43,695 nucleotides of DNA from positions 89,638 to 133,332 of the forward strand of contig CADBKF010000002.1 in assembly GCA_902795195.1 (NCBI GenBank), in the 5' to 3' direction. Each line of letters opens with the position of its first letter. Within the stretch, counting starts at the first letter, position 1. The DNA comes from Oscillospiraceae bacterium. Lineage in GTDB: Bacteria > Bacillota > Clostridia > Oscillospirales > Oscillospiraceae. Made by a program: the position numbers and the translations under genes. Under the pieces are notes generated by a model, which worked only from the letters and a program-made list of their open reading frames with translations, was not told the DNA's origin and did no database searches. Shown one piece after another: positions 23,003-31,439 of this stretch.

Positions 23003-23031
23003 TTGCAAATTTGTGCGCTTCGCGCTATAAT
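23003..23031 (+). promoter_or_regulatory. Promoter of the DIP1984-family gene
   Basis: TTGCAA (23003-23008) and a perfect TATAAT (23026-23031) are 17 bases apart, about 30 bases before the ATG. It is divergent from the RNase P promoter. Confidence 0.8.
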
Positions 23032-23061
23032 AAATAGGAATCATCGAAAAGGGGTGGATTT

Positions 23062-23514
23062 ATGAAGCTTGCAAGCGCATTGTCCGAGCGGGCCAATCTG
23101 CAGCGGCGGATCGCGGCGCTGGGCGAACGGCTGAACAACAACGCAAAAACCCAGGAGGGCGAGCCGCCTGCGGAGGACCCGGCCCTGCTGCTGCAGGAGC
23201 TGGATCAGAACATGGTCCGCCTGGAGGAGCTGATCCGCCGCATCAACCTGACGAACAGCCAGACCGTCTCCGAGGGCGAAACGCTGACCGCGCTGCTGGC
23301 CCGGCGGGACGCGATGGAAAAGCGGCTGTCGATCCTGCGCAGCTTCCTCACGGAAGCCAGCAGCAAGATCGACCGCTATTCCCGCACAGAAATCAAGATC
23401 GTCAGCACCGTGGACGTGGCCGCGCTGCAGAAGGACGTGGATCTGCAGTCCAAGCAGCTGCGGGAGCTCGATGAACGCATCCAGGCCCTCAACTGGACGA
23501 CGGAGCTGCTGTAG
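23062..23514 (+). CDS. DIP1984/septicolysin-family protein
   Basis: This is a 150-residue cytoplasmic helical protein. The start MKLASALSERANLQRRIAALGERLNNNAKTQEG and the central LEELIRRINLTNSQT segment are typical of the DIP1984 family. Later helices (RRDAMEKRLSILRSFLTEAS) are heptad-like and probably form a coiled coil. It is a single-gene unit with its own promoter, facing away from rnpB. The family name septicolysin is historical and no toxin role is implied; the function is unknown. Confidence 0.85.
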   Translation: MKLASALSERANLQRRIAALGERLNNNAKTQEGEPPAEDPALLLQELDQNMVRLEELIRRINLTNSQTVSEGETLTALLARRDAMEKRLSILRSFLTEASSKIDRYSRTEIKIVSTVDVAALQKDVDLQSKQLRELDERIQALNWTTELL

Positions 23515-23527
23515 ATAATAAGCGCCT

Positions 23528-23609
23528 CGTAGTGGCCGATGCCCACATCGGCCATTATGTCTCACTGTACCTCGTATTTTCATGGCCGATGTGGGCATCG
23601 GCCACTACG
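23528..23609. repeat. Double-hairpin palindromic element, copy C
   Basis: This is an 82-base copy with arms the same as the others and a different 26-28 base centre. It lies 14 bases after the DIP1984-family stop. Confidence 0.9.
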
Positions 23610-23836
23610 AATCCAATAAAAACAGTTGGTAGTCCGAAAAGGCGAGCGGGATCTCTGGCGGTTGAGAAGGAACCGCACCTGTATGGCGGCCGCCGGGCGC
23701 GGTCTGGGTTCGACTCCCATCTTGAACGTTACGCCCTGCACTGTCACACGCGCAGCGTCATTGCGCACCGTTACTACCATCAACGCTGATTTTCGGACGA
23801 GGGCGGCGTAAGGGGAAACAAATAAACAATTTTCTG
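23610..23836. other. Orphan stretch between two palindromic elements
   Basis: There are 227 bases with no convincing gene. It contains a small hairpin (GCGGTT with AACCGC, 23658-23676), a palindromic GGCGGCCGCC near 23686-23695 and a T-arm-like GGGTTCGACTCCC near 23704-23720. I cannot complete a tRNA fold around the last. The base composition is GC-rich, like the host. Confidence 0.5.
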
Positions 23837-23917
23837 CGTAGTGGCCGATGCCCACATCGGCCATTAGACCTTGTGCGCATTGCACTTTTATGGCCGATGT
23901 GGGCATCGGCCACTACG
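23837..23917. repeat. Double-hairpin palindromic element, copy D
   Basis: This is an 81-base copy with conserved arms, about 50 bases upstream of murD. With copy C it brackets a 227-base stretch. Confidence 0.9.
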
Positions 23918-23966
23918 GAATTTCAGAAGTGAGGAACTCTGCTTTTTCAGAGCCACGGAGAACAAC

Positions 23967-25349
23967 ATGACAAGACTGGACCATTATTTTGAAAAGCTGA
24001 TGGGCAAGCGCGTGCTGGTGCTGGGCGTCGGCGTGAGCAACCGGCCGCTGGTGCGGCTGCTGCTGCACTACGGCATCGACACCGTCTGCTGTGACAAGAC
24101 GCCCAGAAGCAAGCTCGATCCCGAGGTGCTCGAGCTCGAGCGCCTGGGCGCAAAGCTGCACCTGGGAGACGATTATCTGGAAAACATCGACGGCGACGTG
24201 GCCTTCCGCACGCCGGGCCTGCACCCGGACAAGCCGGAGATCCTTGCGCTCAGGGCGCGCGGGGCTAAGATCACCTCGGAGATGGAGGCTTTTTTTGAGG
24301 TCTGCCCCTGTCCGATCACCGCGGTGACCGGCTCGGACGGCAAGACCACCACGACCACGCTGATCTACGAGCTCTACAAGGCCGCGGGCTTCCGCGTCTG
24401 GGTGGGCGGCAACATCGGCACACCGCTTCTGGACAAGGCTGATGCCATGCAGCCGGGGGACAAGGTGGTGCTGGAGCTGAGCTCGTTCCAGCTCATGTAC
24501 TTCCCCTACAGCGCGCACGTGGCGGTCCTGACGAACCTGGCGCCCAACCACCTGGACATCCACAAGGACATGGCCGAGTACGTGGCCGCCAAGGAAAACC
24601 TGTATCTTCACCAGGGGCCGGACGACACGCTGATCGTCAACATGGACAACGAGATCACCAACGGCTTTTCGGACAAGGCCTGTGGCCGGCTGCTGAAATT
24701 CTCGCGACTTGGCGTGCCGGAAAACGGCGTGTATCTGCAGGACGGCGTAATCTACAGAAAAACAGGGGAGCAGGTCGAGGAGATCATGCCCCAGTCGGAG
24801 ATCCTGCTGCCGGGCATCCACAACGTGGAGAACTATATGGCCGCGATCCTGGCCGTGGGGGACGAGGTCTCCGACGGGACGATCCGCCAGGTGGCCCGCA
24901 GCTTCGGCGGCGTGGAGCACCGGATCGAGCTTGTGCGCGTGAAGGACGGCGTGCGCTTTTACAACGACTCCATCGCCTCCTCGCCCAGCCGGACGATCGC
25001 GGGCCTGCGCAGCTTCTCCGAGCAGGTCATCCTGATCGCTGGCGGCTATGACAAGCACATCCCCTACGACGTGCTCGGGCCGGAGATCGTCGAGCACGTA
25101 AAGCTGCTGATCGTCACCGGTGACACCGGGCCGAAGATCCGCGCCGTGACCGAGGCTGCGCCCGGCTACGAACCCGGAAAGCCCGCGATCCTCTCGATCG
25201 ACGACTTCTATGAGGCCGTCCGGCGGGCTGCCGCGCTGGCAAAGCCCGGGGACGTGGTGCTGCTCTCGCCGGCCAGCGCCGCCTTTGACAAATTCAAGAA
25301 CTTCATGGTGCGCGGCCGGGAATTCAAGAAAACCGTAATGGAGCTGTAA
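23967..25349 (+). CDS. murD: UDP-N-acetylmuramoyl-L-alanine--D-glutamate ligase
   Basis: This is a 460-residue Mur ligase that adds D-glutamate to the peptidoglycan precursor. An N-terminal UDP-binding domain (GKRVLVLGVGVSNRPLVRLL) is followed by the ATP loop TGSDGKTTTT (121-130), then LELSSFQL, TNLAPNHLDIH, the HNVENYMAA motif and the C-terminal domain with YNDSIASSPSRTIAGL and LLSPASAAFDKFKNFMVRG. All family motifs are intact. The ATG at 23967 is chosen; an earlier in-frame start would translate through the palindromic repeat. It is close to the first M42 peptidase gene, whose start is 1 base after its stop. Confidence 0.95.
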   Translation: MTRLDHYFEKLMGKRVLVLGVGVSNRPLVRLLLHYGIDTVCCDKTPRSKLDPEVLELERLGAKLHLGDDYLENIDGDVAFRTPGLHPDKPEILALRARGAKITSEMEAFFEVCPCPITAVTGSDGKTTTTTLIYELYKAAGFRVWVGGNIGTPLLDKADAMQPGDKVVLELSSFQLMYFPYSAHVAVLTNLAPNHLDIHKDMAEYVAAKENLYLHQGPDDTLIVNMDNEITNGFSDKACGRLLKFSRLGVPENGVYLQDGVIYRKTGEQVEEIMPQSEILLPGIHNVENYMAAILAVGDEVSDGTIRQVARSFGGVEHRIELVRVKDGVRFYNDSIASSPSRTIAGLRSFSEQVILIAGGYDKHIPYDVLGPEIVEHVKLLIVTGDTGPKIRAVTEAAPGYEPGKPAILSIDDFYEAVRRAAALAKPGDVVLLSPASAAFDKFKNFMVRGREFKKTVMEL

Positions 25350-25350
25350 C

Positions 25351-26382
25351 ATGGACAACAAGGAACGAATTTTTGCGCTCTCCGAAGCCATCGGGCCAAG
25401 CGGAGACGAGACGGGCGCGGCGGCAGTCGCCAAGCAGCTGCTGCGGCCCTATGTTGACTCCGTCACGCAGGACGTGAACGGAAACGTGATCGGCATCCGC
25501 ACGGCAAAGCAGCGCGGCGCGCGCTGCCTGCTGCTGGATGCGCATCTGGATGAGGTCGGCATGACCGTGTCCGGATACGACAACGGCTTTTTGCAGTTTG
25601 TGCCCATCGGGCTCGATCCGAAAATCCTGCCGGGTCTGGAGGTCCGGGTCTGCACCGAGCCGCCGATCAGCGGTGTGATCACCTGCCTGCCGCCGCACGT
25701 GCTCAAGGCGGAGGATCACGACAAGGCCTTCCAGATGGACAAGCTGCGCATCGACTGCTGCCTGTCAAAGGAGGAGGCCCCCGAGCGGGTGCCCGTGGGC
25801 ACACGCGTGGTGTTTGCAACCAAGCCCTTTGCCATGGGAAAGCACCTGGTCTGCGGCAAGTCGCTCGACGACCGGGCCTGCTTTGCCATCCTGGTGCGCG
25901 CGATGGAGCTATTAAAGGACGAGCCGCTTCCCATGGACGTGGTGGTCCTGGGCTCCGTACAGGAGGAATACACCGGCGCCGGCGCCAAGACCGGGGCCTA
26001 CAACATGATGCCCGACGAGGCCATCATCGTGGACGTCAGCTTCGCCAAGCAGCCGGATGTGGGCGAAGATGAATCCTCGCCCCTCGGCAGTGGCCCGATG
26101 ATCGGCGTGGGTCCTGTGATGAACCGCCGCATGAACAAGCGGCTGACGGAGCTTGCAAAGCAGCAACACATCCCGTACACCCTCGAGGTGCTCCCCGGCC
26201 GCACCGGCACGAACGCCGACGAGATCCAGGTCAGCCGCAACGGCGTCAACGTGGTCTGCGTGTCGCTGCCGCTGCGCTATATGCACACGCCGATCGAGGC
26301 GGTGGACCTGCGCGACGTGGAGCACAGCGCGCAGCTGCTGGCCGCCTATATTCTCTCGATGGGGGAGGACGACGCAACATGA
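25351..26382 (+). CDS. M42-family metallo-aminopeptidase 1
   Basis: This is a 343-residue cytoplasmic aminopeptidase of the FrvX/glutamyl aminopeptidase family, with two metal ions. Metal-site motifs are DAHLDEVGM (H65), KSLDDRACFAIL, the catalytic glutamates in VQEEYTGAGAKTG, the IIVDVSF aspartate and RYMHTP. The start has no gap from murD, and the stop overlaps the start of the second copy. It is the first of three related genes. Confidence 0.92.
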   Translation: MDNKERIFALSEAIGPSGDETGAAAVAKQLLRPYVDSVTQDVNGNVIGIRTAKQRGARCLLLDAHLDEVGMTVSGYDNGFLQFVPIGLDPKILPGLEVRVCTEPPISGVITCLPPHVLKAEDHDKAFQMDKLRIDCCLSKEEAPERVPVGTRVVFATKPFAMGKHLVCGKSLDDRACFAILVRAMELLKDEPLPMDVVVLGSVQEEYTGAGAKTGAYNMMPDEAIIVDVSFAKQPDVGEDESSPLGSGPMIGVGPVMNRRMNKRLTELAKQQHIPYTLEVLPGRTGTNADEIQVSRNGVNVVCVSLPLRYMHTPIEAVDLRDVEHSAQLLAAYILSMGEDDAT

Positions 26383-27407
26383 TCGAAACCCTGAAAACAC
26401 TCTGCGCGCTGCGCGGCCCCTCCGGCTATGAGGACGCGGTGCGCGATTACCTGGCAAAGGAAGCAGAGCCCTATGCCGACGAGATGACCGTGCTGCCGAA
26501 CGGCAGCCTGCTCGTCTTCAAGCGCGGCCTGAAGCAGCTGCGCCACAAGCTGATGCTCTGCGCCCACATGGATGAGGTCGGCCTCATCGTCTCCAAAATC
26601 GAGGACGACGGCTTTTTGCGCTTCCGGTTCATCGGCGGCGTGGACCGCCGCGTGGTCATCGGCAAACAGGTGCTCGTGGGCGAGCAGCAGATCCCCGGCA
26701 TCATCGGCATGAAGCCGGTGCACCTGAGTCACGACGACGAGGAGGGCAGCGTCCCGAAGCTGAAAGAGCTCTACATCGACATCGGCGCTTCGTCGAAGGA
26801 GGAGGCCGAGGAGATGACCTTCCTCGGCGACTATGTGAGCTTCCAGACCGACTGCACCGAGCTTCCGAACGGATACATCCGCATGAAGGCGCTCGACGAC
26901 CGCGTCGGCTGCGCGATCCTGCTTGAGACGCTCAAAAAGGACCTGCCGGTCGACTGCTGGTTTGCCTTCACCGTGCAGGAGGAGATCGGCGGCAGAGGCG
27001 CCCGGAGCGCGAGCCACTACATCCAGCCGGACATTGCCCTGATCGTCGAGGGCACCACGGCAGCGGATGTGCCGCCCTCGAGCGGCGCAGGCAAGGTCTG
27101 CTCGCCGGGCAAGGGCCCGGTGCTGCCGTTCATGGATCGGGCATCGATCTACGACCGGGAGCTCTTCCGGCTGCTGAGCCGGATCGCAGACGAAAAACAA
27201 ATCCCCTGGCAGACCAAGACGAAGATCGCCGGCGGCACGGACGCCCAGGCCATTCAGAGAAACTGCGGCGGCTGCAAGGTCGGTGCGGTTTCGGCGGCGC
27301 TGCGGTACATCCACAGCCCATCGAGCGTGGGCAGCCTCAGGGATATCGAACAAATGCAGGCCATTGTCGATGGCTTCTTGGAGAAAATGGAGGAAGTTTA
27401 TGGATAA
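26379..27407 (+). CDS. M42-family metallo-aminopeptidase 2
   Basis: This 342-residue paralogue of the preceding gene has CAHMDEVGLI (H63), MKALDDRVGCAILLE, VQEEIGGRGARSAS and RYIHSPSSVG. A GTTAADVP segment stands where the first copy has IIVDVSF, as in many FrvX-type enzymes. Both ends overlap the neighbouring genes. The three copies differ enough that they probably have different peptide preferences. Confidence 0.92.
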   Translation: MIETLKTLCALRGPSGYEDAVRDYLAKEAEPYADEMTVLPNGSLLVFKRGLKQLRHKLMLCAHMDEVGLIVSKIEDDGFLRFRFIGGVDRRVVIGKQVLVGEQQIPGIIGMKPVHLSHDDEEGSVPKLKELYIDIGASSKEEAEEMTFLGDYVSFQTDCTELPNGYIRMKALDDRVGCAILLETLKKDLPVDCWFAFTVQEEIGGRGARSASHYIQPDIALIVEGTTAADVPPSSGAGKVCSPGKGPVLPFMDRASIYDRELFRLLSRIADEKQIPWQTKTKIAGGTDAQAIQRNCGGCKVGAVSAALRYIHSPSSVGSLRDIEQMQAIVDGFLEKMEEVYG

Positions 27408-28353
27408 GCTATTGCAGCAACTCATTCCGCCGGTCTCGGTTTCCGGCTGTGAAGGCGAGATCGCCAAGGTCATCCGGCAGCTCGGCGCGCCCTACGGCGA
27501 GGTCGTGAGCGATCATCTGGGCAACCTGGTCATCCACAAGCCCGGCAACGGCAAGCGCATCATGCTGGCCGCGCACATGGACACCGTGGGCGTGGTGGCA
27601 ACGTACATTGAGGACAACGGCTTTGTCCGCTTCGGCAGGCTCGGCGGCATGAAGCTGCTGCACATGGTGGGCCAGCGCGTCAAATTTGAGAGCGGCGTTC
27701 TGGGCGTCATCTGCGCCGAGGGCGACCTCGAGCCGAAGGACCTCGATGAGAGCCGGCTCTACATCGACACGGCAGGACAGAAGGTCGAGATCGGCGAGAC
27801 GGCCGCCTTCTGCCAGGCGCCGTATTTTGTGGGCAACACGGTCATTTCCAATTCGCTTGACAACCGCCTGGGCTGCGCGGTCTGCCTCAGGGCGCTGGAG
27901 CTTCTGGGCGAGACCGACAACGACATTTTCTGCACCTTCACCGTGCAGGAGGAGGTCGGCTGCCGCGGCGCCGGCCCCGTGGCGTTTACCGTCACGCCGG
28001 ATCTGGCCATCGCAGTGGACATCACCGGCGTATTCGACTATCCCGGCGGGAAGAAGACGCCGCTGACGCTCTCCGGCGGCCCGGTGGTCAAGTATATGGA
28101 CCACCGCACCATCAGCAGCCGCAAGATCTCCCAGCTGCTGGAGGACACGGCGAAGGAGCTGGACATCCCGGTGCAGCGCTACGTCACCAAGCAGGGCGGC
28201 ACTGACGCCGGCATGATCTTCAACACCCGCGGCGGCGTGCCCACGGGCAACCTGGCCATTCCGATCCGCTACACGCACACTCCGAACGAGGTCGCAGACC
28301 TCAGCGTCGCCGAGCAGTGCGCAAAGCTGCTGGCTGCGGTGATTGCGAAGTAA
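27400..28353 (+). CDS. M42-family metallo-aminopeptidase 3
   Basis: This is a 317-residue third paralogue, the shortest. AAHMDTVGVV (H59), NSLDNRLGCAVCL, VQEEVGCRGAGPVA, IAVDITG and RYTHTPNEV are the metal and catalytic motifs. The ATG at 27400, preceded by AGGAAG and inside the end of copy 2, is the natural start; a longer frame upstream is a shadow of copy 2. Confidence 0.92.
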   Translation: MDKLLQQLIPPVSVSGCEGEIAKVIRQLGAPYGEVVSDHLGNLVIHKPGNGKRIMLAAHMDTVGVVATYIEDNGFVRFGRLGGMKLLHMVGQRVKFESGVLGVICAEGDLEPKDLDESRLYIDTAGQKVEIGETAAFCQAPYFVGNTVISNSLDNRLGCAVCLRALELLGETDNDIFCTFTVQEEVGCRGAGPVAFTVTPDLAIAVDITGVFDYPGGKKTPLTLSGGPVVKYMDHRTISSRKISQLLEDTAKELDIPVQRYVTKQGGTDAGMIFNTRGGVPTGNLAIPIRYTHTPNEVADLSVAEQCAKLLAAVIAK

Positions 28354-28453
28354 CGCAGCCGTAGTGGCGTGTAACACCCAAAAGTACGTGTAACACCAAA
28401 AAGTATATATTGTAGCGCGGGCAATCTGCCCGCATCCAATTAGGAGGTACATC
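28354..28453. other. Short gap with a tandem 19-base repeat and hairpin
   Basis: CGTAGTGGC near 28360, a possible remnant of the palindromic element, is followed by two tandem copies of GTGTAACACC plus AAAAGTA (28370-28407). A small hairpin (GCGGGCAATCTGCCCGC, about 28417-28433) follows, then an AGGAGG ribosome-binding site for ispD. No clear promoter is visible. Confidence 0.5.
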
Positions 28454-29182
28454 ATGGCAGTTTCCGACGTACTCAGAAAGGTCTCCGGGCGCGGGGCCAA
28501 GTGCAGCGCGGTCATTGTCGCTGCCGGCAGCGCCAAACGTATGAAGGGCACCGACAAGATCATGGCAGAGCTGGCAGGTGACCCTCTGATCATCCACACG
28601 ATCCGCGCGTTCGAGGCGGTGGACGAGGTGACCGAGATCATCCTGGTCACCCGCGACGAGCTGCGTGAGCAGCTGAGCGAGCTGTGCGTCAAAAAACAGC
28701 TTGGCAAGGTCAAAACCATCTGCAAGGGCGGCGAGACCCGGGCGCTGTCGGTGCAGGCGGGCCTGGACTGCGTGTCGAAAAAGTGCAACCTCGTGGCGAT
28801 CCACGACGGCGCGCGCCCGCTCGTGACCGAAAAGGTCATCCGCGACGCGATCCGCAAGGCGGCCAAGTTCGGCGCAGCCGCGCCGGCCATCCCGGTCAAG
28901 GACACGATCAAGGTCGTCGGCGGCGGGATCATCGAGGAAACCCCCGACCGCAGCAAACTCTACGCCGTGCAGACGCCGCAGGTCTTCGACGTGCCGACCT
29001 ACAAGGCTGCGCTGGAAAAGGCCATCGGCTCGAAGAAGGAGGTCACGGACGACTGCTCGGCCGCCGAGGACTTTGGCCTGAACATCATCATCACCGAGGG
29101 CAGCGATGAGAACTTCAAGGTAACCACACCGACCGATCTCATCCTGGCTGAGGCGATCCTGCAGGCGAGGGCGGCCAAATGA
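28454..29182 (+). CDS. ispD: 2-C-methyl-D-erythritol 4-phosphate cytidylyltransferase
   Basis: This is a 242-residue enzyme of the non-mevalonate isoprenoid pathway that forms CDP-methylerythritol. The nucleotide-binding [16 protein letters not shown] lies at about 20-35, followed by [22 protein letters not shown] and the VQTPQVFDV motif. There is a short N-terminal extension of about 15 residues before the first strand. The stop overlaps the ispF start, the usual ispDF pair, but the proteins are not fused. Confidence 0.95.
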   Translation: MAVSDVLRKVSGRGAKCSAVIVAAGSAKRMKGTDKIMAELAGDPLIIHTIRAFEAVDEVTEIILVTRDELREQLSELCVKKQLGKVKTICKGGETRALSVQAGLDCVSKKCNLVAIHDGARPLVTEKVIRDAIRKAAKFGAAAPAIPVKDTIKVVGGGIIEETPDRSKLYAVQTPQVFDVPTYKAALEKAIGSKKEVTDDCSAAEDFGLNIIITEGSDENFKVTTPTDLILAEAILQARAAK

Positions 29183-29655
29183 TGCGCGTGGGCCACGGCT
29201 ACGACGTGCACCGGCTGACCGAAGGCCGGCCGCTGATCCTCGGCGGGGTCCGGGTGCCCTATGACCGGGGTCTGGACGGCCACTCCGACGCGGACGTGCT
29301 GACCCATGCGGTCATTGACGCGCTGCTGGGTGCGGCCGGCCTGGGCGACATCGGCCAGCATTTTCCGGACACGGACGATCGCTATCTCGGCATCTCGAGC
29401 ATGCTGCTGCTCTCCGAGACCGCGAAGCTCCTCAAAAAAGCGGGCTGGCGCGTGGGCAACATCGACGTGACGTTGATCGCCCAGGCGCCGAAGCTGGCGC
29501 GCTTTCTGCCGCAGATGCGCGATTGTCTTGCCGCCGCGCTCTCGATTGCGCCCGGCGCGATCAACCTCAAGGCGACCACCGAGGAGCACCTCGGCTTCAC
29601 CGGCCGCGGCGAAGGCATCGCCTGCCACAGTGTGTGTTTGTTAATTGACAATTGA
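29179..29655 (+). CDS. ispF: 2-C-methyl-D-erythritol 2,4-cyclodiphosphate synthase
   Basis: This is a 158-residue IspF that cyclises CDP-ME 2-phosphate. The metal-site motif GYDVHRL (D9, H11), the [26 protein letters not shown] block and the [20 protein letters not shown] block are complete. The first of two ATG codons is listed; the second is 3 bases later. Its last codons run into a 7-base-period-like tract (TTAATTGACAATTG). Confidence 0.95.
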   Translation: MMRVGHGYDVHRLTEGRPLILGGVRVPYDRGLDGHSDADVLTHAVIDALLGAAGLGDIGQHFPDTDDRYLGISSMLLLSETAKLLKKAGWRVGNIDVTLIAQAPKLARFLPQMRDCLAAALSIAPGAINLKATTEEHLGFTGRGEGIACHSVCLLIDN

Positions 29656-29680
29656 GAATTGACAGTGGACAATGGATGAG
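29656..29680. repeat. Short 7-base-period tract after ispF
   Basis: AATTGACA/GAATTGACAGTGGAC-like units follow the ispF stop codon, similar to the 7-base-period tracts elsewhere in the window. Confidence 0.4.
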
Positions 29681-29708
29681 AAAAGGACGTCTTTCCGACG
29701 TCCTTTTC
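29681..29708 (+). terminator. Terminator after ispF
   Basis: AAAAGGACGTC pairs with GACGTCCTTTT around a 5-base loop and is followed by TCATTTTG. Confidence 0.85.
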
Positions 29709-29773
29709 ATTTTGTCAAAAAGAATTTCGATGAACCGGGCAGCCGGATGAAGCGTCAAGAACCTCCAGGCCTG

Positions 29774-29814
29774 TCATTGCGAACCAGTGACCGCGTCACT
29801 GGTGTGGCAATCCG
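29774..29814. repeat. CCAGTGAC palindromic repeat, copy 2
   Basis: TCATTGCGAACCAGTGAC and GTCACTGGTGTGGCAATCC flank a 3-base centre. The family is the same as at 6357 and 42487. It lies between the ispF terminator and the tRNA promoter. Confidence 0.75.
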
Positions 29815-29871
29815 AGCTTTTTCGCACAAAAACCGTCCTGAAAAAAAATTTGGAAAATCTGAAAAAAAGAC

Positions 29872-29900
29872 TTGCATTTTCCGGAAGGTTGTGCTATTAT
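29872..29900 (+). promoter_or_regulatory. tRNA-Ala promoter
   Basis: TTGCAT (29872-29877) and TATTAT (29895-29900) are 17 bases apart and 12 bases from the tRNA 5' end. Confidence 0.8.
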
Positions 29901-29912
29901 ATCCCTGCTCAC

Positions 29913-29989
<77 letters not shown>

Positions 29990-29990
29990 C

Positions 29991-30027
29991 AAAAGAGACC
30001 TGAAACCGAAAGGTTTTGGGTCTTTTT
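29991..30027 (+). terminator. Element-borne terminator for the tRNA
   Basis: AGACC, AAACC, a GAAA loop, GGTTT and GGTCT form a stem with a 2-base mismatch, followed by TTTTTG. It replaces the host terminator that was pushed to the right end of the element. Confidence 0.85.
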
Positions 30028-30070
30028 GTTTTGTTATCAACACTTTTTATAAGTAAAAGTGATGAACAAA

Positions 30071-31249
30071 TCATGTCGGTGAATTTGCTCCAGAACAATT
30101 TCCAGAACAAAATACGGATGTTTTCAGAATACTGTCGAGCAGCTTTGAGGTTTCGATTCTCTCTTTATCAAGCAAGTGGGTATACACATTCATTGTTGTT
30201 GAGATGTCTTCATGTCCCAAAAATTCCTGAACCTGCTTTGGAGAAGCGACCGTTGCAAGGATTGTTGCTGCAGTATGCCGTAAATCATGCAAACGGATTG
30301 GCGGCAAACCAGCCTTTTTCATCAAGGCCGGAACCTTGTGTGTTAGGAAGTCCGGCCTGACTTCACGACCGTCAGGCCACACACATACCTTATCCAACCG
30401 CAACCCGCTTTTAATCTGCTGTGATTTCAAGCTTTTCAAGTATGGGATGGTTGAACCAATCAGTGAAATCACACGATGGCTCTTTGCCGTCTTCGTTTGC
30501 TCCGCTTCAATCTTTACCAGCCCGTTCTGTACGACCGTGTTCTGTACCGTCAGAGTGTTCGCATCGAAATCAATATCATTCCATCTGAGACCGACAATCT
30601 CACTTCGTCTCAATCCATAACATACGGCGAGCATTGCCGCCGCATGCAAAGGTTCTCCTGCATTCTCTGCACTTGTGAGTAGAACAGCTACTTGCTCCGG
30701 ACTGTAAGTAGACCCTTGGAATTTCTTTCCGCGTGGAAACTCGACATACTGCGCAAAATTTACTGGAATTACACCATCCCTCACAGCATCCAGTAATGCG
30801 CCGCTGACAACTACGTGCAGTTTCCGCACACTGGATACAGACAAATCCTCTAAGAGTACCTGATAAAACCTCTGTAAATGCTGTAAATTCATCTCGCGAA
30901 CTCTGAGATGTCCGAGCTTTGGCAGAATATGGCAGTGAACATAATCCTCGTAGCTCTTAACGCTGGTCGCTTTCAGTGTCATACGTTTCTTCTCGATCCA
31001 GTGATGGACATACTCTGAGAACAGAGGATCTTCCCGGATAACCTCGGCATTTGCTTCCCGAGTCCATATCTCTATAATTCGCTTCATTTCTTTTTCGGCC
31101 TTGCGTTTTGTATTATCTTTCACGAGCAGGCCGGTGCTCTTTGACCGCTGTTTCGTCTTTCGAGTCAGAGGGTCATATACCCGCCCTCGTATCACATAAA
31201 CGCCACGGTCTATCTGTAATGATGCACTAACAGTTTTTGGCTCTGCCAT
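30071..31249 (-). CDS. Tyrosine recombinase (integrase)
   Basis: This is a 392-residue integrase of the Tn916/lambda type that would insert and excise the element. An N-terminal arm-binding domain (about 10-60), a SAM-like core-binding domain (75-170) and the catalytic domain (180-375) are present. The catalytic residues are R214, K253, H321 and R324 (HDLRH), H346 and nucleophile Y356. The ATG at 31249 has AGGAGG 8 bases upstream and gives the family length. The frame is open to an ATG at 31372 that adds 41 residues and also has a purine-rich site, so a longer form is possible. The last codons carry CAGAACA repeats that may be arm-type binding sites. Confidence 0.93.
   Translation of the reverse strand: MAEPKTVSASLQIDRGVYVIRGRVYDPLTRKTKQRSKSTGLLVKDNTKRKAEKEMKRIIEIWTREANAEVIREDPLFSEYVHHWIEKKRMTLKATSVKSYEDYVHCHILPKLGHLRVREMNLQHLQRFYQVLLEDLSVSSVRKLHVVVSGALLDAVRDGVIPVNFAQYVEFPRGKKFQGSTYSPEQVAVLLTSAENAGEPLHAAAMLAVCYGLRRSEIVGLRWNDIDFDANTLTVQNTVVQNGLVKIEAEQTKTAKSHRVISLIGSTIPYLKSLKSQQIKSGLRLDKVCVWPDGREVRPDFLTHKVPALMKKAGLPPIRLHDLRHTAATILATVASPKQVQEFLGHEDISTTMNVYTHLLDKERIETSKLLDSILKTSVFCSGNCSGANSPT
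30089..30131. promoter_or_regulatory. Candidate integrase arm-type sites, left
   Basis: TCCAGAACAA (30089), TCCAGAACAAAAT (30101) and TTCAGAATA (30123) lie within the integrase 3' end. Similar repeats are found near the right end (39751-39785). Confidence 0.45.
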
Positions 31250-31439
31250 TCGACGTACCTCCTTTATTTGGCAAGCCAAACCACCACCCAAATTATACCA
31301 TCCGATTCCGTTTTCATCAAGGGGCATCTCTCGTACTTTTGATATATCAATCAATATTTCTTTCGTGTTCATAATCCTTTTCCTTCCTGTAGGGCTGGCA
31401 AAATGCCAGCCCTAATTCTATTCTAATTCATACTATTCT

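Noticed and set aside
23690-23725. Possible tRNA near a GGGTTCGACTCCC motif
   Set aside because: Only the T-arm-like part is present; I could not find a matching acceptor stem, D-arm or anticodon arm within normal distance.
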